Source: Deltaproteobacteria bacterium (GTDB lineage: Bacteria > Desulfobacterota > Desulfobacteria > Desulfobacterales > B30-G6). Taken from it: 8,065 nt of DNA. Position numbers and translations under genes: made by a program. The stretch spans positions 1 to 8,065 of the forward strand of contig QMMS01000213.1 of the NCBI GenBank assembly GCA_003647375.1. The letters are read 5' to 3'. Numbering within the stretch: the stretch's first letter is position 1; each line of letters starts with the position of its first letter. This document shows, in pieces, positions 1 through 6,180 of this stretch. The notes under the pieces were generated by a model. The model saw only the letters and a list, made by a program, of their open reading frames with translations, was not told the origin of the DNA and ran no database searches.

Positions 1-58
1 CAACGCCTAATGGTGCAAATTCGTGCGCCTTTCCATGTGTTTCGTAGATTATTTCCAT
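1..58 (-). CDS. N-terminus of a probable radical SAM (SPL-like) protein, cut by the window edge
   Basis: Only about 19 codons are visible, starting at the ATG at 58-56 and reading MEIIYETHGKAHEFAPLGV. From memory, starts of the form M-x-I-I-Y-E-P-x-G-x-A-x-E-x-x-P-L are typical of radical SAM proteins related to the spore photolyase-like (SPL) group, in which the cysteine triad follows shortly after. That triad lies outside this window, so the assignment rests on N-terminal resemblance alone. The gene starts 10 bases after the stop of the 86-residue gene at 69-329, so the two could be cotranscribed. The ribosome binding site is weak: a GAGAG stretch that overlaps the preceding stop. Confidence 0.4.
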   Translation of the reverse strand, partial: MEIIYETHGKAHEFAPLGV

Positions 59-68
59 AGGGAACTCT

Positions 69-329
69 CTAAACGCTGTATAGTTTGGTGTGGAAATTGA
101 CGGCAGGGTAGCCGTGTCTGCAGAATTCAAAACCCCTGGTTCCTGGATCAAAATTAACGGCCACCAACTCCGTCACTCCTCCTTTTTGATCCTTGGCCCT
201 CTCTGCTTTGAACACTGTGAATCCGAGATTCAATAAAAATCCTACAACGTTTTCATCCCAGTTGTTTGTGATTAAAATTTTTGTACCGCGATCATGTGTC
301 GGCATGAGATATTGACAGACTTTTTTCAT
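69..329 (-). CDS. hypothetical protein, 86 aa
   Basis: I do not recognise this protein. It is a small soluble-looking chain with no signal peptide or membrane segment. It has a hydrophobic ILITNN stretch near residue 20, a VVGFLLNLGFTVF stretch around residues 28-40, a basic AERAKDQKGG turn and two Cys/Gly-rich spots near the C-terminus (residues 70-72). The alternation of strand-like and helix-like pieces is compatible with a small folded domain. No good Shine-Dalgarno sequence precedes the ATG at 329 or the internal Met at residue 9. The frame stays open upstream without ATG/GTG/TTG to a stop at 395-393, so the chosen start is uncertain and this may be the remnant of a longer gene. Its stop is 10 bases before the radical SAM-like start. 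Confidence 0.4.
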   Translation of the reverse strand: MKKVCQYLMPTHDRGTKILITNNWDENVVGFLLNLGFTVFKAERAKDQKGGVTELVAVNFDPGTRGFEFCRHGYPAVNFHTKLYSV

Positions 330-556
330 ATAGACATCTGTGTTGATTACCCCGCAATATCGGCTTCGGTTTAAGGGATTATTCTGCCCATGCTATGTCG
401 ATAATGGAGCAAATTAAGCAAAAAGATATAGCTGATTTGGGAGGATTTTATCGAGCAGATATAACCATTGAGAGCAAGTGGACCAGTTGAGTCATGGTAT
501 GGCCCAACCGGTCCATAGGTGTATTCTGTGATTTGGATACAGCTTAGGTTCAGCCG
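330..556. other. non-coding left flank of the transposition module
   Basis: This stretch separates the small acidic gene of the transposition module from the 86-residue gene. The left terminus of the element should be here, but I found no convincing inverted copy of the right-side repeats and no clear target-site duplication. A plus-strand frame of 31 codons (395-490, ATG to TGA) is present without a ribosome binding site; I do not call it a gene. Confidence 0.4.
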
Positions 557-742
557 TTAGAAATCATCATTGTCCAGGTGGTCGGTTAGATTTCCACTAT
601 ATATGACCTCTTCTTTTTGATGCTGAACAAAGTCCTCTTCATAATAATCCCATAGCAAATCATTGAGTTTAGCGATAAGGGTCCAGACCGTATAAGCCAG
701 CTGGATCTCATTTTTATCTTTCATGCTGTTTTTCCTTTTCAT
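557..742 (-). CDS. small acidic protein, third gene of the transposition module
   Basis: This is a 61-residue frame if the ATG at 742 is used, or 55 residues from the Met at 724. The first start overlaps the ATPase stop as ATGA (742-739), implying translational coupling. The second has the better ribosome binding site: AAGGA at 737-733, 8 bases upstream. The N-terminal half looks helical, with a tryptophan-rich stretch (YTVWTLIAKLNDLLWDYYEED). The C-terminal half is strongly acidic and ends in HLDNDDF. There is no zinc motif, HTH or membrane segment that I can see. Its position as the last gene of a transposase-ATPase cassette suggests an accessory role in transposition or its regulation, but nothing in the sequence proves that. 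It is too short and dissimilar to be a normal TniQ. Confidence 0.6.
   Translation of the reverse strand: MKRKNSMKDKNEIQLAYTVWTLIAKLNDLLWDYYEEDFVQHQKEEVIYSGNLTDHLDNDDF
733..737 (-). promoter_or_regulatory. ribosome binding site favouring the internal start of the small acidic gene
   Basis: AAGGA on the minus strand lies 8 bases before the ATG at 724-722 and just after the overlapping ATG at 742. It favours a 55-residue product over the 61-residue version. The upstream ATG would be used only by coupling to ATPase termination. Confidence 0.5.
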
Positions 743-1542
743 CCATCCAGATTTTTGACTTTCAGCACCATTTCAGCCGAGACGGTGTGTTTTTGATCAA
801 ACATGGCGTATGTAAGGGCCTGCTCGGTGATGGCGCCGATTTTTCTGGGAATACCGAAGCTGAGTTCATGGACGGCATTAAGGGCGGCGTCATCGAGGAT
901 GGTCTCCTGTGCGCCGGCCAGTTTGAGATGATGAACGACATAGTGTCTACTTTCCTTTGGATCAAGACCGGGCATATGGTATCGGATGGCAATGCGCTGG
1001 TTGAAGGGCTCCATAACGGCGAACTCCATAATTCTTCTGAGATCGGACTGTCCTACCAGGACAAGGATGAAGGGGTCATAGGAGTCCATTTTGAAGTTTG
1101 TCAAAAGACGCAGTTCTTCCAGGGGTCCGGTTTGGAGTAAATGGGCCTCATCAATGATGATCATCAACGTTTTCCCGAGTTGATCTCTAGACTCCAGGAG
1201 TGTTTGTTGGATCTGGGTGTATATGGCGCTTTTCGAGAGTCTGGGTGGTAGGCCGAGCATGCGGTTGAGATGATAGAGCAGATCGGACCGGCTGAGGGTT
1301 GAAAGGGGTGTGTATAGCGTTTTGAACAGATTTTGATTGAGGCCTTGGGCATACTTTCTCAGGGCCAGTGTTTTGCCTACGCCGGGATCACCGGTTAAGA
1401 GCAGGATACCGCCCCGGCGTTTGATATATTCCAGGCGTGCCAGGCATTCTTTGAGGGGTTCGGTGTCCATGACCTTAGCGGATTTGATATTCTTGTCAAA
1501 AGGGAAGCGTTTGAGTCCAAACCAGGCTAAAAGATCTTTCAT
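739..1542 (-). CDS. ExeA/TniB-like AAA+ ATPase, transposition helper
   Basis: A 267-residue P-loop ATPase. Walker A is GDPGVGKT at residues 51-58. Walker B is the hydrophobic run ending in DEAH at 131-134. A sensor-1-like LVLVGQSDL lies near 161-169, and GIPRKI at 230-235 is a sensor-2-like arginine region followed by a small helical lid. The N-terminal FGLKRFPFDK resembles the FGL-x-x-x-PF start common in ExeA/TniB-type ATPases. In Mu, Tn552, Tn5053 and Tn7 systems the partner ATPase (MuB, TniB, TnsC) binds target DNA and activates the DDE transposase; I infer that role from the gene order. Its ATG overlaps the transposase stop by 4 bases (ATGA, 1542-1539), and GGGAGG sits just upstream inside the transposase gene. 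Its stop overlaps the next small gene in the same way. It looks intact. Confidence 0.9.
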   Translation of the reverse strand: MKDLLAWFGLKRFPFDKNIKSAKVMDTEPLKECLARLEYIKRRGGILLLTGDPGVGKTLALRKYAQGLNQNLFKTLYTPLSTLSRSDLLYHLNRMLGLPPRLSKSAIYTQIQQTLLESRDQLGKTLMIIIDEAHLLQTGPLEELRLLTNFKMDSYDPFILVLVGQSDLRRIMEFAVMEPFNQRIAIRYHMPGLDPKESRHYVVHHLKLAGAQETILDDAALNAVHELSFGIPRKIGAITEQALTYAMFDQKHTVSAEMVLKVKNLDG

Positions 1543-2795
1543 GATTGCACCCTCCCTTTATGGAACAAGATATGAGTAGGCACCGATCTGGGCCTGAAGG
1601 TACGGGCATTTTCCTTTTTATCCAAAAGCTTGATTCTGCCCACCCGCACGTCGTTGTCGTAAAGATACAGCTCTTTAGGATCGTCCACCGGGTGTCTTAT
1701 TTCGATACGATGTCTGATATAGGCTGGGGGTACCTCATAAAGATCACCCTTGAAGCTGATGGTGGCATCGTTGTTGACCACGCGTTCATGTCGTATGAGG
1801 AAGATCTCATCCAGTTCGCTTTTGGAGAGTCTGCGGATAGGCACCCTTTCGATGGAGGCATTGTAGCGGTCGATAGGTCTTTGGCCGATACCGGTATGCA
1901 GTTTGTGATGGTAGTCGTTCTGGAGCCATAGCCAGAAGGCTTCATTGAGTTCAGCAAGGCTGATATCGGGTGCGATGCCGGATAAGAAGCGGTCCCGGAC
2001 GGTACGGAAGAGTCTTTCCACCTTGCCGCGCGAGGGGCTGTCATAGGGTTTGGAATGAATCAGTGAGATACCGGCCATGGCGCAGCTTAGATTAAGCAAC
2101 TGTGAGGAGAAGCTGGGTCCGTTGTCCACATAAAGTCTTTTGGGAATGCCATAACCCAGAAAGGCCTCTTTGAGTACGATGGTGAGCGAACTGATGGTCT
2201 CCGATCCGCTGAAGGCATGTCCCACCACCATGCGCGAATGGTCATCGATAATGGCGCACAGGATGGCCTTATGGGATCTTTTGGCACTACGCACCCTGGG
2301 GCCGTGCATGAAGTCGCAGACCCACAGGTCGTTTACGTTATCCACCTCATAGGCATGGCGCACATCGCTACGGGCTTTGATATTCAAAAATTCCCTTTCT
2401 TTGACCACGCGCAAAAGGGTGTTGTAGTGTATGGGAGGCTCCCCCAACAGCTTTTGATCGCGCAGATTTTCATAGAGCTTCTGGACCGTTAAGTAGGGAT
2501 AGGCCTTGCATTTGACTTCGATGGCCTTGATCATCTGATCGGTAAGCCGTCTGGGTCTGCCGCTGTCTTTACGGTTCTTGGGCTTTAAGCCCTCAAATCC
2601 CTTTTTGCGGTAATTGCGCAACCAGGCCTTTAAGGTGGAGACACTTATTTTGCGCAACCCGTAGCGAGGAAAGTCGTGTTCAGTTTGGGTTATTTTACGA
2701 AAGTATTCATTTTGGGCGCGGGCAGGCTCGGCCAACACCGGGCTGATGAGCTGATACCGTTTTAAAGCAATTTTTTCGCGGATCTCTTTTTGCAT
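1539..2795 (-). CDS. DDE transposase of the Mu/Tn552/Tn5053 (TniA-like) type
   Basis: A 418-residue retroviral-integrase-fold transposase that should cut and join transposon ends. The N-terminal part (about 45-135) contains helix-turn-helix segments, including the RKISVSTLKAWLRNYRKKG stretch and the GRPRRLT linker. The catalytic core has D161 in DLWVCDFMHG, D224 in YVDNGPSF, and E260 in SPSRGKVERLFRT, with the 35-residue D-to-E spacing of the family. A Mu-type C-terminal beta-barrel covers about 335-390 (NNDATISFKGDLYEVP and YLYDNDVRVG). It is shorter than TniA or TnsB, nearer to compact two-gene elements. The ATG at 2795 is supported by AAGGAG at 2809-2804. The gene is followed without a gap by the ATPase gene. 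All three catalytic residues are present, so it appears functional. Confidence 0.93.
   Translation of the reverse strand: MQKEIREKIALKRYQLISPVLAEPARAQNEYFRKITQTEHDFPRYGLRKISVSTLKAWLRNYRKKGFEGLKPKNRKDSGRPRRLTDQMIKAIEVKCKAYPYLTVQKLYENLRDQKLLGEPPIHYNTLLRVVKEREFLNIKARSDVRHAYEVDNVNDLWVCDFMHGPRVRSAKRSHKAILCAIIDDHSRMVVGHAFSGSETISSLTIVLKEAFLGYGIPKRLYVDNGPSFSSQLLNLSCAMAGISLIHSKPYDSPSRGKVERLFRTVRDRFLSGIAPDISLAELNEAFWLWLQNDYHHKLHTGIGQRPIDRYNASIERVPIRRLSKSELDEIFLIRHERVVNNDATISFKGDLYEVPPAYIRHRIEIRHPVDDPKELYLYDNDVRVGRIKLLDKKENARTFRPRSVPTHILFHKGRVQS
1551..1556 (-). promoter_or_regulatory. ribosome binding site of the ATPase, inside the transposase gene
   Basis: GGGAGG on the minus strand lies 8 bases before the ATPase ATG at 1542, within the last codons of the transposase. 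It fixes the ATPase start and supports coupled translation. Confidence 0.7.
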
Positions 2796-2803
2796 GGGCT
2801 TTT

Positions 2804-2809
2804 CTCCTT
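2804..2809 (-). promoter_or_regulatory. ribosome binding site of the transposase
   Basis: AAGGAG on the minus strand is 8 bases upstream of the ATG at 2795 and supports that start. Confidence 0.75.
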
Positions 2810-2828
2810 TTGGTTGTTGATTTTAAGT

Positions 2829-2970
2829 TACGCGCACATCAAATAGTGCGTCAGATAGCCCATGAATAACGCATTGAAAAAACGAGTGTTAGCAAAGCTG
2901 TGTACAACCGCTACCAAAAAGGTGACATCGGATTTTCAACAAAGGTGAAGTCAGTAAAAAGTGCGCATAA
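2829..2970 (-). repeat. short direct and inverted repeats, candidate transposon right-end binding sites
   Basis: Plus-strand AAAGGTGA occurs at 2918-2925 and again at 2941-2948. The copies are offset by 23 bases, about two helical turns, and both are followed after two bases by TC. A second pair, AAA(A/T)AGTGCG, occurs at 2956-2965 and 2841-2850. An inverted repeat CGCAC/GTGCG lies at 2833-2837 and 2846-2850. Mu-, Tn7- and Tn5053-type elements carry several transposase-binding repeats in their ends, so this cluster just upstream of the transposase gene is a plausible right end. It could equally be an operator through which transposase represses its own gene. Confidence 0.4.
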
Positions 2971-3096
2971 AAGCCTCGTTATCGAAGGTTTTTAATGATT
3001 GATGTTCTGTTTGGGGTTGCCGGTTGTTAACGCTCCAAATCCAGGCAGGCAAATCCGGCACGGTTAAATGAAGTGCTGAATTTCGTTTTTAGCTGA

Positions 3097-3756
3097 TCAG
3101 TCCGTGGCGGTACGTTGTTGTGAAGGTTTTCCAAAAAGAAATTGTCCGGTATTGCGGCTGTATCGATAAAGCAGCGCCTGAAACTTATGCCACCAGGGCC
3201 TCCTGGGATGGCAGTCCAAAGCCCAAAAATAGCTTTTTACTTCATGCCAGGCTATACGGCTTTTTGTACTGCGAACCTCGTTCAAATCAAACATGCGACC
3301 CAACAGCGCATGGGCACGCCGGAAGCTACGTACAATGACATTATGCCAGTACATCACCAGCCATGGGGTCACCAGACTCTCCGGATCCACACAAATACTG
3401 GCATCATAAAAGCCGCACCGGCCGTTTTGCCAACTCGTAAGACCCATAAACAGCGTCGCTATCACCGTATGCACCGTATACTGAAAATAGGGGATCAGCT
3501 GAACCGGCAACAAAGAAAAGGTTCGCCGCTTCTTCCTACATAAAAACCGCGCAATCGGTATCCTTTCTTTTTGAAACTGCGGAAAAAGATCGATGGCATA
3601 ACGAAAGTAAGGGGTGATTTGGCGATAGCAATCTGTATCGCCACATATCGGACAGGTGGGCCCAATAAACGAGAAAAAATCGATTAGACCCGATAAAAAT
3701 GCCGCTTTGTATTCCCAAATCGTCTCAAATTTGTTATCGTAAAAGGGTAGCTGAAT
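3097..3756 (-). CDS. DUF6431-like zinc-ribbon protein without a canonical start codon
   Basis: On the minus strand the frame is open from a stop at 3801-3799 down to the TGA at 3099-3097. It contains CPICGDTDCYR, a C-x2-C-x4-C zinc-ribbon-like motif (codons near 3654-3622), a further cysteine in ARFLCRKK, then TFSLLPVQLIPYFQYTVH and a tryptophan-rich second half (LTSWQNG, VTPWLV, YFWALD). This layout matches what I remember of DUF6431 proteins, which often sit by transposase genes; their function is unknown. Homology-like sequence begins at IQLPFYDNK. No ATG, GTG or TTG exists in frame before a TTG at 3513, which would delete the zinc motif. An ATT at 3756 with a weak AAGG upstream gives 219 residues. 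It may use a rare start, or be a pseudogene whose start was mutated. It ends about 300 bases before the transposase. Confidence 0.6.
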   Translation of the reverse strand: MQLPFYDNKFETIWEYKAAFLSGLIDFFSFIGPTCPICGDTDCYRQITPYFRYAIDLFPQFQKERIPIARFLCRKKRRTFSLLPVQLIPYFQYTVHTVIATLFMGLTSWQNGRCGFYDASICVDPESLVTPWLVMYWHNVIVRSFRRAHALLGRMFDLNEVRSTKSRIAWHEVKSYFWALDCHPRRPWWHKFQALLYRYSRNTGQFLFGKPSQQRTATD

Positions 3757-3771
3757 TTTTCGGCTGCCTTG

Positions 3772-3828
3772 CTCACCAGGGGGTAAACCTTTAGGGCGTC
3801 AAAACCGTTCGGAATACCCCCTTGTGAG
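3772..3828. repeat. long inverted repeat (14-bp arms, one mismatch)
   Basis: CTCACCAGGGGGTA at 3772-3785 pairs with TACCCCCTTGTGAG at 3815-3828 with a single mismatch (3777/3823), around a 29-base loop. It lies directly upstream of the DUF6431-like frame, partly overlapping its open upstream extension. There is no poly-T tract, so it is not a typical intrinsic terminator. A regulatory hairpin, a recombination site or a transposon-end structure are all possible. Confidence 0.6.
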
Positions 3829-3839
3829 TCCTGGTTATT

Positions 3840-3868
3840 TTTACGAGGTCTATTCCTTACCTCGTAAA
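3840..3868. repeat. perfect 10-bp inverted repeat
   Basis: TTTACGAGGT at 3840-3849 and ACCTCGTAAA at 3859-3868 are perfect inverted copies separated by 9 bases. No T-run follows on either strand, so a terminator is unlikely. It lies 11 bases from the 3772-3828 hairpin, which makes a tandem of two stem-loops between the ene-reductase and the DUF6431-like frame. Confidence 0.6.
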
Positions 3869-3950
3869 TTGCGCTACCCTTATATCATCGGTTATCTTAA
3901 ACTGTAAATCCTCACACCTCTTTCCTCTCTATATTTAGGTAAATAACACG

Positions 3951-3958
3951 CCTCCTTT
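3951..3958 (-). promoter_or_regulatory. orphan Shine-Dalgarno-like sequence
   Basis: AAAGGAGG on the minus strand lies about 65 bases downstream of the ene-reductase stop. The only nearby start codon is a GTG one base later, which gives four codons before a stop. It could be the leader of a lost operon gene, or chance. Confidence 0.25.
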
Positions 3959-4023
3959 AGTTTCGGTTTCCAAAACACATCCAACGGTTTCATTTTAAGC
4001 GGACGGCTAATTTCGTTTGATAA

Positions 4024-6027
4024 TCACACTGTACGACCGACATTAAATCCGTCATGGACAGCATCGAATGCCTGGCCGATTTTACGGACGTCACCCACCA
4101 AAGTGAAATCAATGCCTTTTTCTTTTAACGCCTGCCCTAATACGGTGTCGGGTATGGCACCGGCTGCCAGCACTACCGTATCGACTGGAATCAGTTTTTC
4201 TATACTGTCGGAGACAACCCGGATGCCTTCATCCGTAATCTCTAATGCTTTTGAATTGATTTGAACGCTAACTCCATAACGCTCTAAGTCTTGTATCATG
4301 CCCCATCTTGTACTTTTTCCGATATCCTGGCCTATTCTGTCCAACATTTCCAATAATACGATATCTTTAGTACCCCGGGTGGAGAGTTGATACAGGTCTT
4401 CCGGTGTTTCTGCTTTGTTGACCAGGAGAAATTTAACCGATTCCGGCGACAAGGTCCCTTTTTCCGCCAAAAACAAAGCTGTTTCGATTCCCACGGCTCC
4501 ACCACCGATAACAGCAATTCGTTGACCGGTGAACACGCTTCCCTGAAGTACATCCCAGGCTTGTACTACGTTTGGCCTGTCCACCCCTGGGATACCTGGA
4601 GTTAATGATCTTGCTCCGTTGGCTAATATGATCGTTTCCGGTTTTTCATTTTCTATCAGCTGCAGATTAACTTCTTTGTTTAAAACAACTTTAACATTGT
4701 TAACAATTAATTGATTGGCCAAATCATTGGCCAGTTCTGCGAACTCCTGTCGACCTGGCGGAGCTGATGCCAGAAAAAGTTGACCACCCAGGCGGCCGTA
4801 TTTTTCATACAACGTTACGTTGTGACCTCTTTCTTTAGCTGCCAGAGCTGCGCTCATACCGGCTGGCCCACCACCGATGACCATGACCTTTTTCGGCTGA
4901 TCGGCTTTTTCGATATGACGATCGCATTCATGCCCTGCTTTCGGATTGCACAAACATTCCACGGGTGCAAGACGGAACAAAGCGTCAAAACACCCTTGGG
5001 CGCAGGCGATACAATGAACAATGTTCTGCTCGTTTCCGGTTCGAGCTTTTTCAGGAAAATATGGATCAGCGATCAGTCCACGACCCATGGCGGTCATATC
5101 GCATAAGCCGTCTGCCAGGAGTTCCCTGGCCGTTATAGGATCATTAATGCGGTGACTGGCAATCACCGGCACATCCACCAGCTGTTTAATGCCTTTTGCA
5201 AGGTAGGCATACATGCCTCGCGGCACACTCGACGTTATCTGAGGAACCCGGGCCTGGTGCCAGCCGACATTGACGTTTATGGCATCAACCGTTCCAACTT
5301 CAACCAATTGGCGAGCGAATGTCTGTAAGTCTTTTCTGTTGAGTCCGCCCGGCATAAATTCATTGCCGTTGATTCGGACTATAATTGGAAAATCTTCTTT
5401 CACGGCTTGCCGTACAGCTTGCATCACTTCAAGACCAAAGCGCATCCGATTTTCCAATGAACCGCCATATTCGTCATCTCGCTTATTGGTGACCAGGGAC
5501 AAGAACTGACTGATCAGGTATCCGCCGGCACCGATCACTTCAACCGCGTCAAATCCTGCTTTCTTTACTCGTAAAGCGGCTTGTGCAAAATCATCAATGG
5601 TTTGCCGAATGTCATGCGATGTCATTGATCGAGGAGTTTCCCTACTCATCCCCGGAACGTCGGATGGAGCCACAGGTTGTTTGCCGTCCATGAATGCGGA
5701 AAAGGCATTGGCTCCGGCATGATTAATTTGAACCGCACAACAGGCACCTTCTGCTTTTATCGACTCGGCGATGCGGGACAACCCGGGGACCAGATCATCT
5801 CGATGGGCTCCAATAAGGTTCCATATGCCGCCGCCCACATTGTTCACACAGGCAAACCCAATCGTAATCATCCCCGCACCACCGCGGGCTCTTTCGGCAT
5901 AAAAATCAACTAGTTTATCTGTAACCGCATAGCTGTCAGCCATTCCTAAATGCATGGCCGGCATGTAAATTCGATTTTTTACTTCCAGGTTATTGATCTT
6001 TATTGGTTGGAATAACGGATCTCTCAT
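4024..6027 (-). CDS. 2-enoate / 2,4-dienoyl-CoA reductase family flavoenzyme (FMN, FAD, 4Fe-4S)
   Basis: A 667-residue enzyme of the FadH/enoate reductase family, expected to reduce a conjugated C=C bond with NAD(P)H through FAD, a 4Fe-4S cluster and FMN. An Old Yellow Enzyme barrel covers about 1-330. It includes Y170 in GAGGYLISQFLS, the NKRDDEYGGSLENRMRF signature and H257 in VGWHQARVP; these match the active-site Tyr and His of E. coli FadH. The cluster cysteines are C339, C342, C346 and C358 (C-x2-C-x3-C-x11-C). A dinucleotide fold follows at VMVIGGGPAG (381-390) and a second at IAVIGGGAVG (504-513), with C-terminal LVGDVRKIGQAFDAVHDG. The extra segment around 524-553 is usual for bacterial enoate reductases rather than FadH itself. 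The ATG at 6027 has GGAGG 6 bases upstream; the frame continues upstream to 6150 only through palindromic non-coding DNA. The physiological substrate cannot be read from sequence. Confidence 0.92.
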   Translation of the reverse strand: MRDPLFQPIKINNLEVKNRIYMPAMHLGMADSYAVTDKLVDFYAERARGGAGMITIGFACVNNVGGGIWNLIGAHRDDLVPGLSRIAESIKAEGACCAVQINHAGANAFSAFMDGKQPVAPSDVPGMSRETPRSMTSHDIRQTIDDFAQAALRVKKAGFDAVEVIGAGGYLISQFLSLVTNKRDDEYGGSLENRMRFGLEVMQAVRQAVKEDFPIIVRINGNEFMPGGLNRKDLQTFARQLVEVGTVDAINVNVGWHQARVPQITSSVPRGMYAYLAKGIKQLVDVPVIASHRINDPITARELLADGLCDMTAMGRGLIADPYFPEKARTGNEQNIVHCIACAQGCFDALFRLAPVECLCNPKAGHECDRHIEKADQPKKVMVIGGGPAGMSAALAAKERGHNVTLYEKYGRLGGQLFLASAPPGRQEFAELANDLANQLIVNNVKVVLNKEVNLQLIENEKPETIILANGARSLTPGIPGVDRPNVVQAWDVLQGSVFTGQRIAVIGGGAVGIETALFLAEKGTLSPESVKFLLVNKAETPEDLYQLSTRGTKDIVLLEMLDRIGQDIGKSTRWGMIQDLERYGVSVQINSKALEITDEGIRVVSDSIEKLIPVDTVVLAAGAIPDTVLGQALKEKGIDFTLVGDVRKIGQAFDAVHDGFNVGRTV

Positions 6028-6033
6028 ACATTT

Positions 6034-6038
6034 CCTCC
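6034..6038 (-). promoter_or_regulatory. ribosome binding site fixing the ene-reductase start
   Basis: GGAGG on the minus strand is 6 bases before the ATG at 6027-6025, whose product starts MRDPLFQPIKI as expected for the family. It rules against the longer start at 6150. Confidence 0.85.
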
Positions 6039-6100
6039 ACAACAGCTTTGAAATTGTCGATCTTGAATCCTTCTGCATTGAAAATTTCTTTAGCATGATT

Positions 6101-6180
6101 AAATCAGCGACCACCGATAGAACATGGCCCTTTATAGGGGCCTTCCTCATACATCCGGCGCTGTCGGTGGTCGCTGATTT
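6101..6180. repeat. 80-base palindromic unit, 20-bp arms with one mismatch
   Basis: The arm at 6101-6120 (AAATCAGCGACCACCGATAG) and the arm at 6161-6180 are inverted copies differing at one base, separated by 40 bases. The spacer contains a smaller stem, GGCCC at 6126-6130 with GGGCC at 6138-6142. The unit sits between the broken carboxylase gene and the ene-reductase leader. It might be a miniature inverted-repeat element, terminal repeats of a collapsed insertion sequence, or a large transcript hairpin at the operon junction. It lacks the T-tract of an intrinsic terminator. Confidence 0.75.

Larger units (their letters stand above)
557..2970 (-). mobile_element. Mu-like transposition module; termini not resolved
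   Basis: Transposase, AAA+ ATPase and a small acidic gene are fused into one cassette by two ATGA overlaps and followed by no unrelated gene. The right-hand boundary is placed near 2970 because repeated motifs resembling transposase-binding sites lie at 2829-2970. The left terminus should lie between about 330 and 556. Alternatively, the element extends rightward to include the DUF6431-like gene and the hairpins at 3772-3868, giving an end near 3870-4020. I could not find terminal inverted repeats or a target duplication that would settle this. No resolvase, TniQ or cargo gene is visible inside the core. Confidence 0.6.
2796..3096. other. non-coding spacer between the DUF6431-like gene and the transposase
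   Basis: About 300 bases without a supportable gene. The transposase-proximal half contains the transposase leader and the short repeats described for 2829-2970. The distal half (about 2971-3096) shows nothing I can interpret. Only very short frames occur, for example a 28-codon plus-strand frame at 2862-2948 without a ribosome binding site. Confidence 0.6.

Noticed and set aside
431..440. Ten-base match (GCTGATTTGG) between the left flank of the transposon and the palindrome at 6173-6182
   Set aside because: Matches of this length are expected many times by chance in a window of this size, and the flanks do not continue the similarity.
395..490. Plus-strand 31-codon frame from ATG to TGA in the left flank of the element
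   Set aside because: It has no ribosome binding site and no recognisable similarity, and it is of a length expected by chance.
787..1140. Plus-strand frame of 117 codons opposite the ATPase gene
   Set aside because: It is the antisense shadow of the ATPase, with no independent motif or ribosome binding site.
3536..3718. Minus-strand 60-codon frame starting at a TTG
   Set aside because: It is a shifted-frame shadow of the zinc-ribbon region of the DUF6431-like gene; the true frame there encodes the CPICG motif.
4044..6027. Possibility that the flavoenzyme is FadH proper
   Set aside because: The active-site and cysteine layout agree with FadH, but the extra segment near residues 524-553 and the operon context fit the broader enoate reductase group, so no gene symbol is given.
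6028..6150. Longer version of the ene-reductase starting at the ATG at 6150, which overlaps the TGA of the carboxylase tail as ATGA
   Set aside because: The extra 41 codons run through the palindrome arm and have no family resemblance, while the ATG at 6027 has a strong GGAGG and the expected MRDPLF start.
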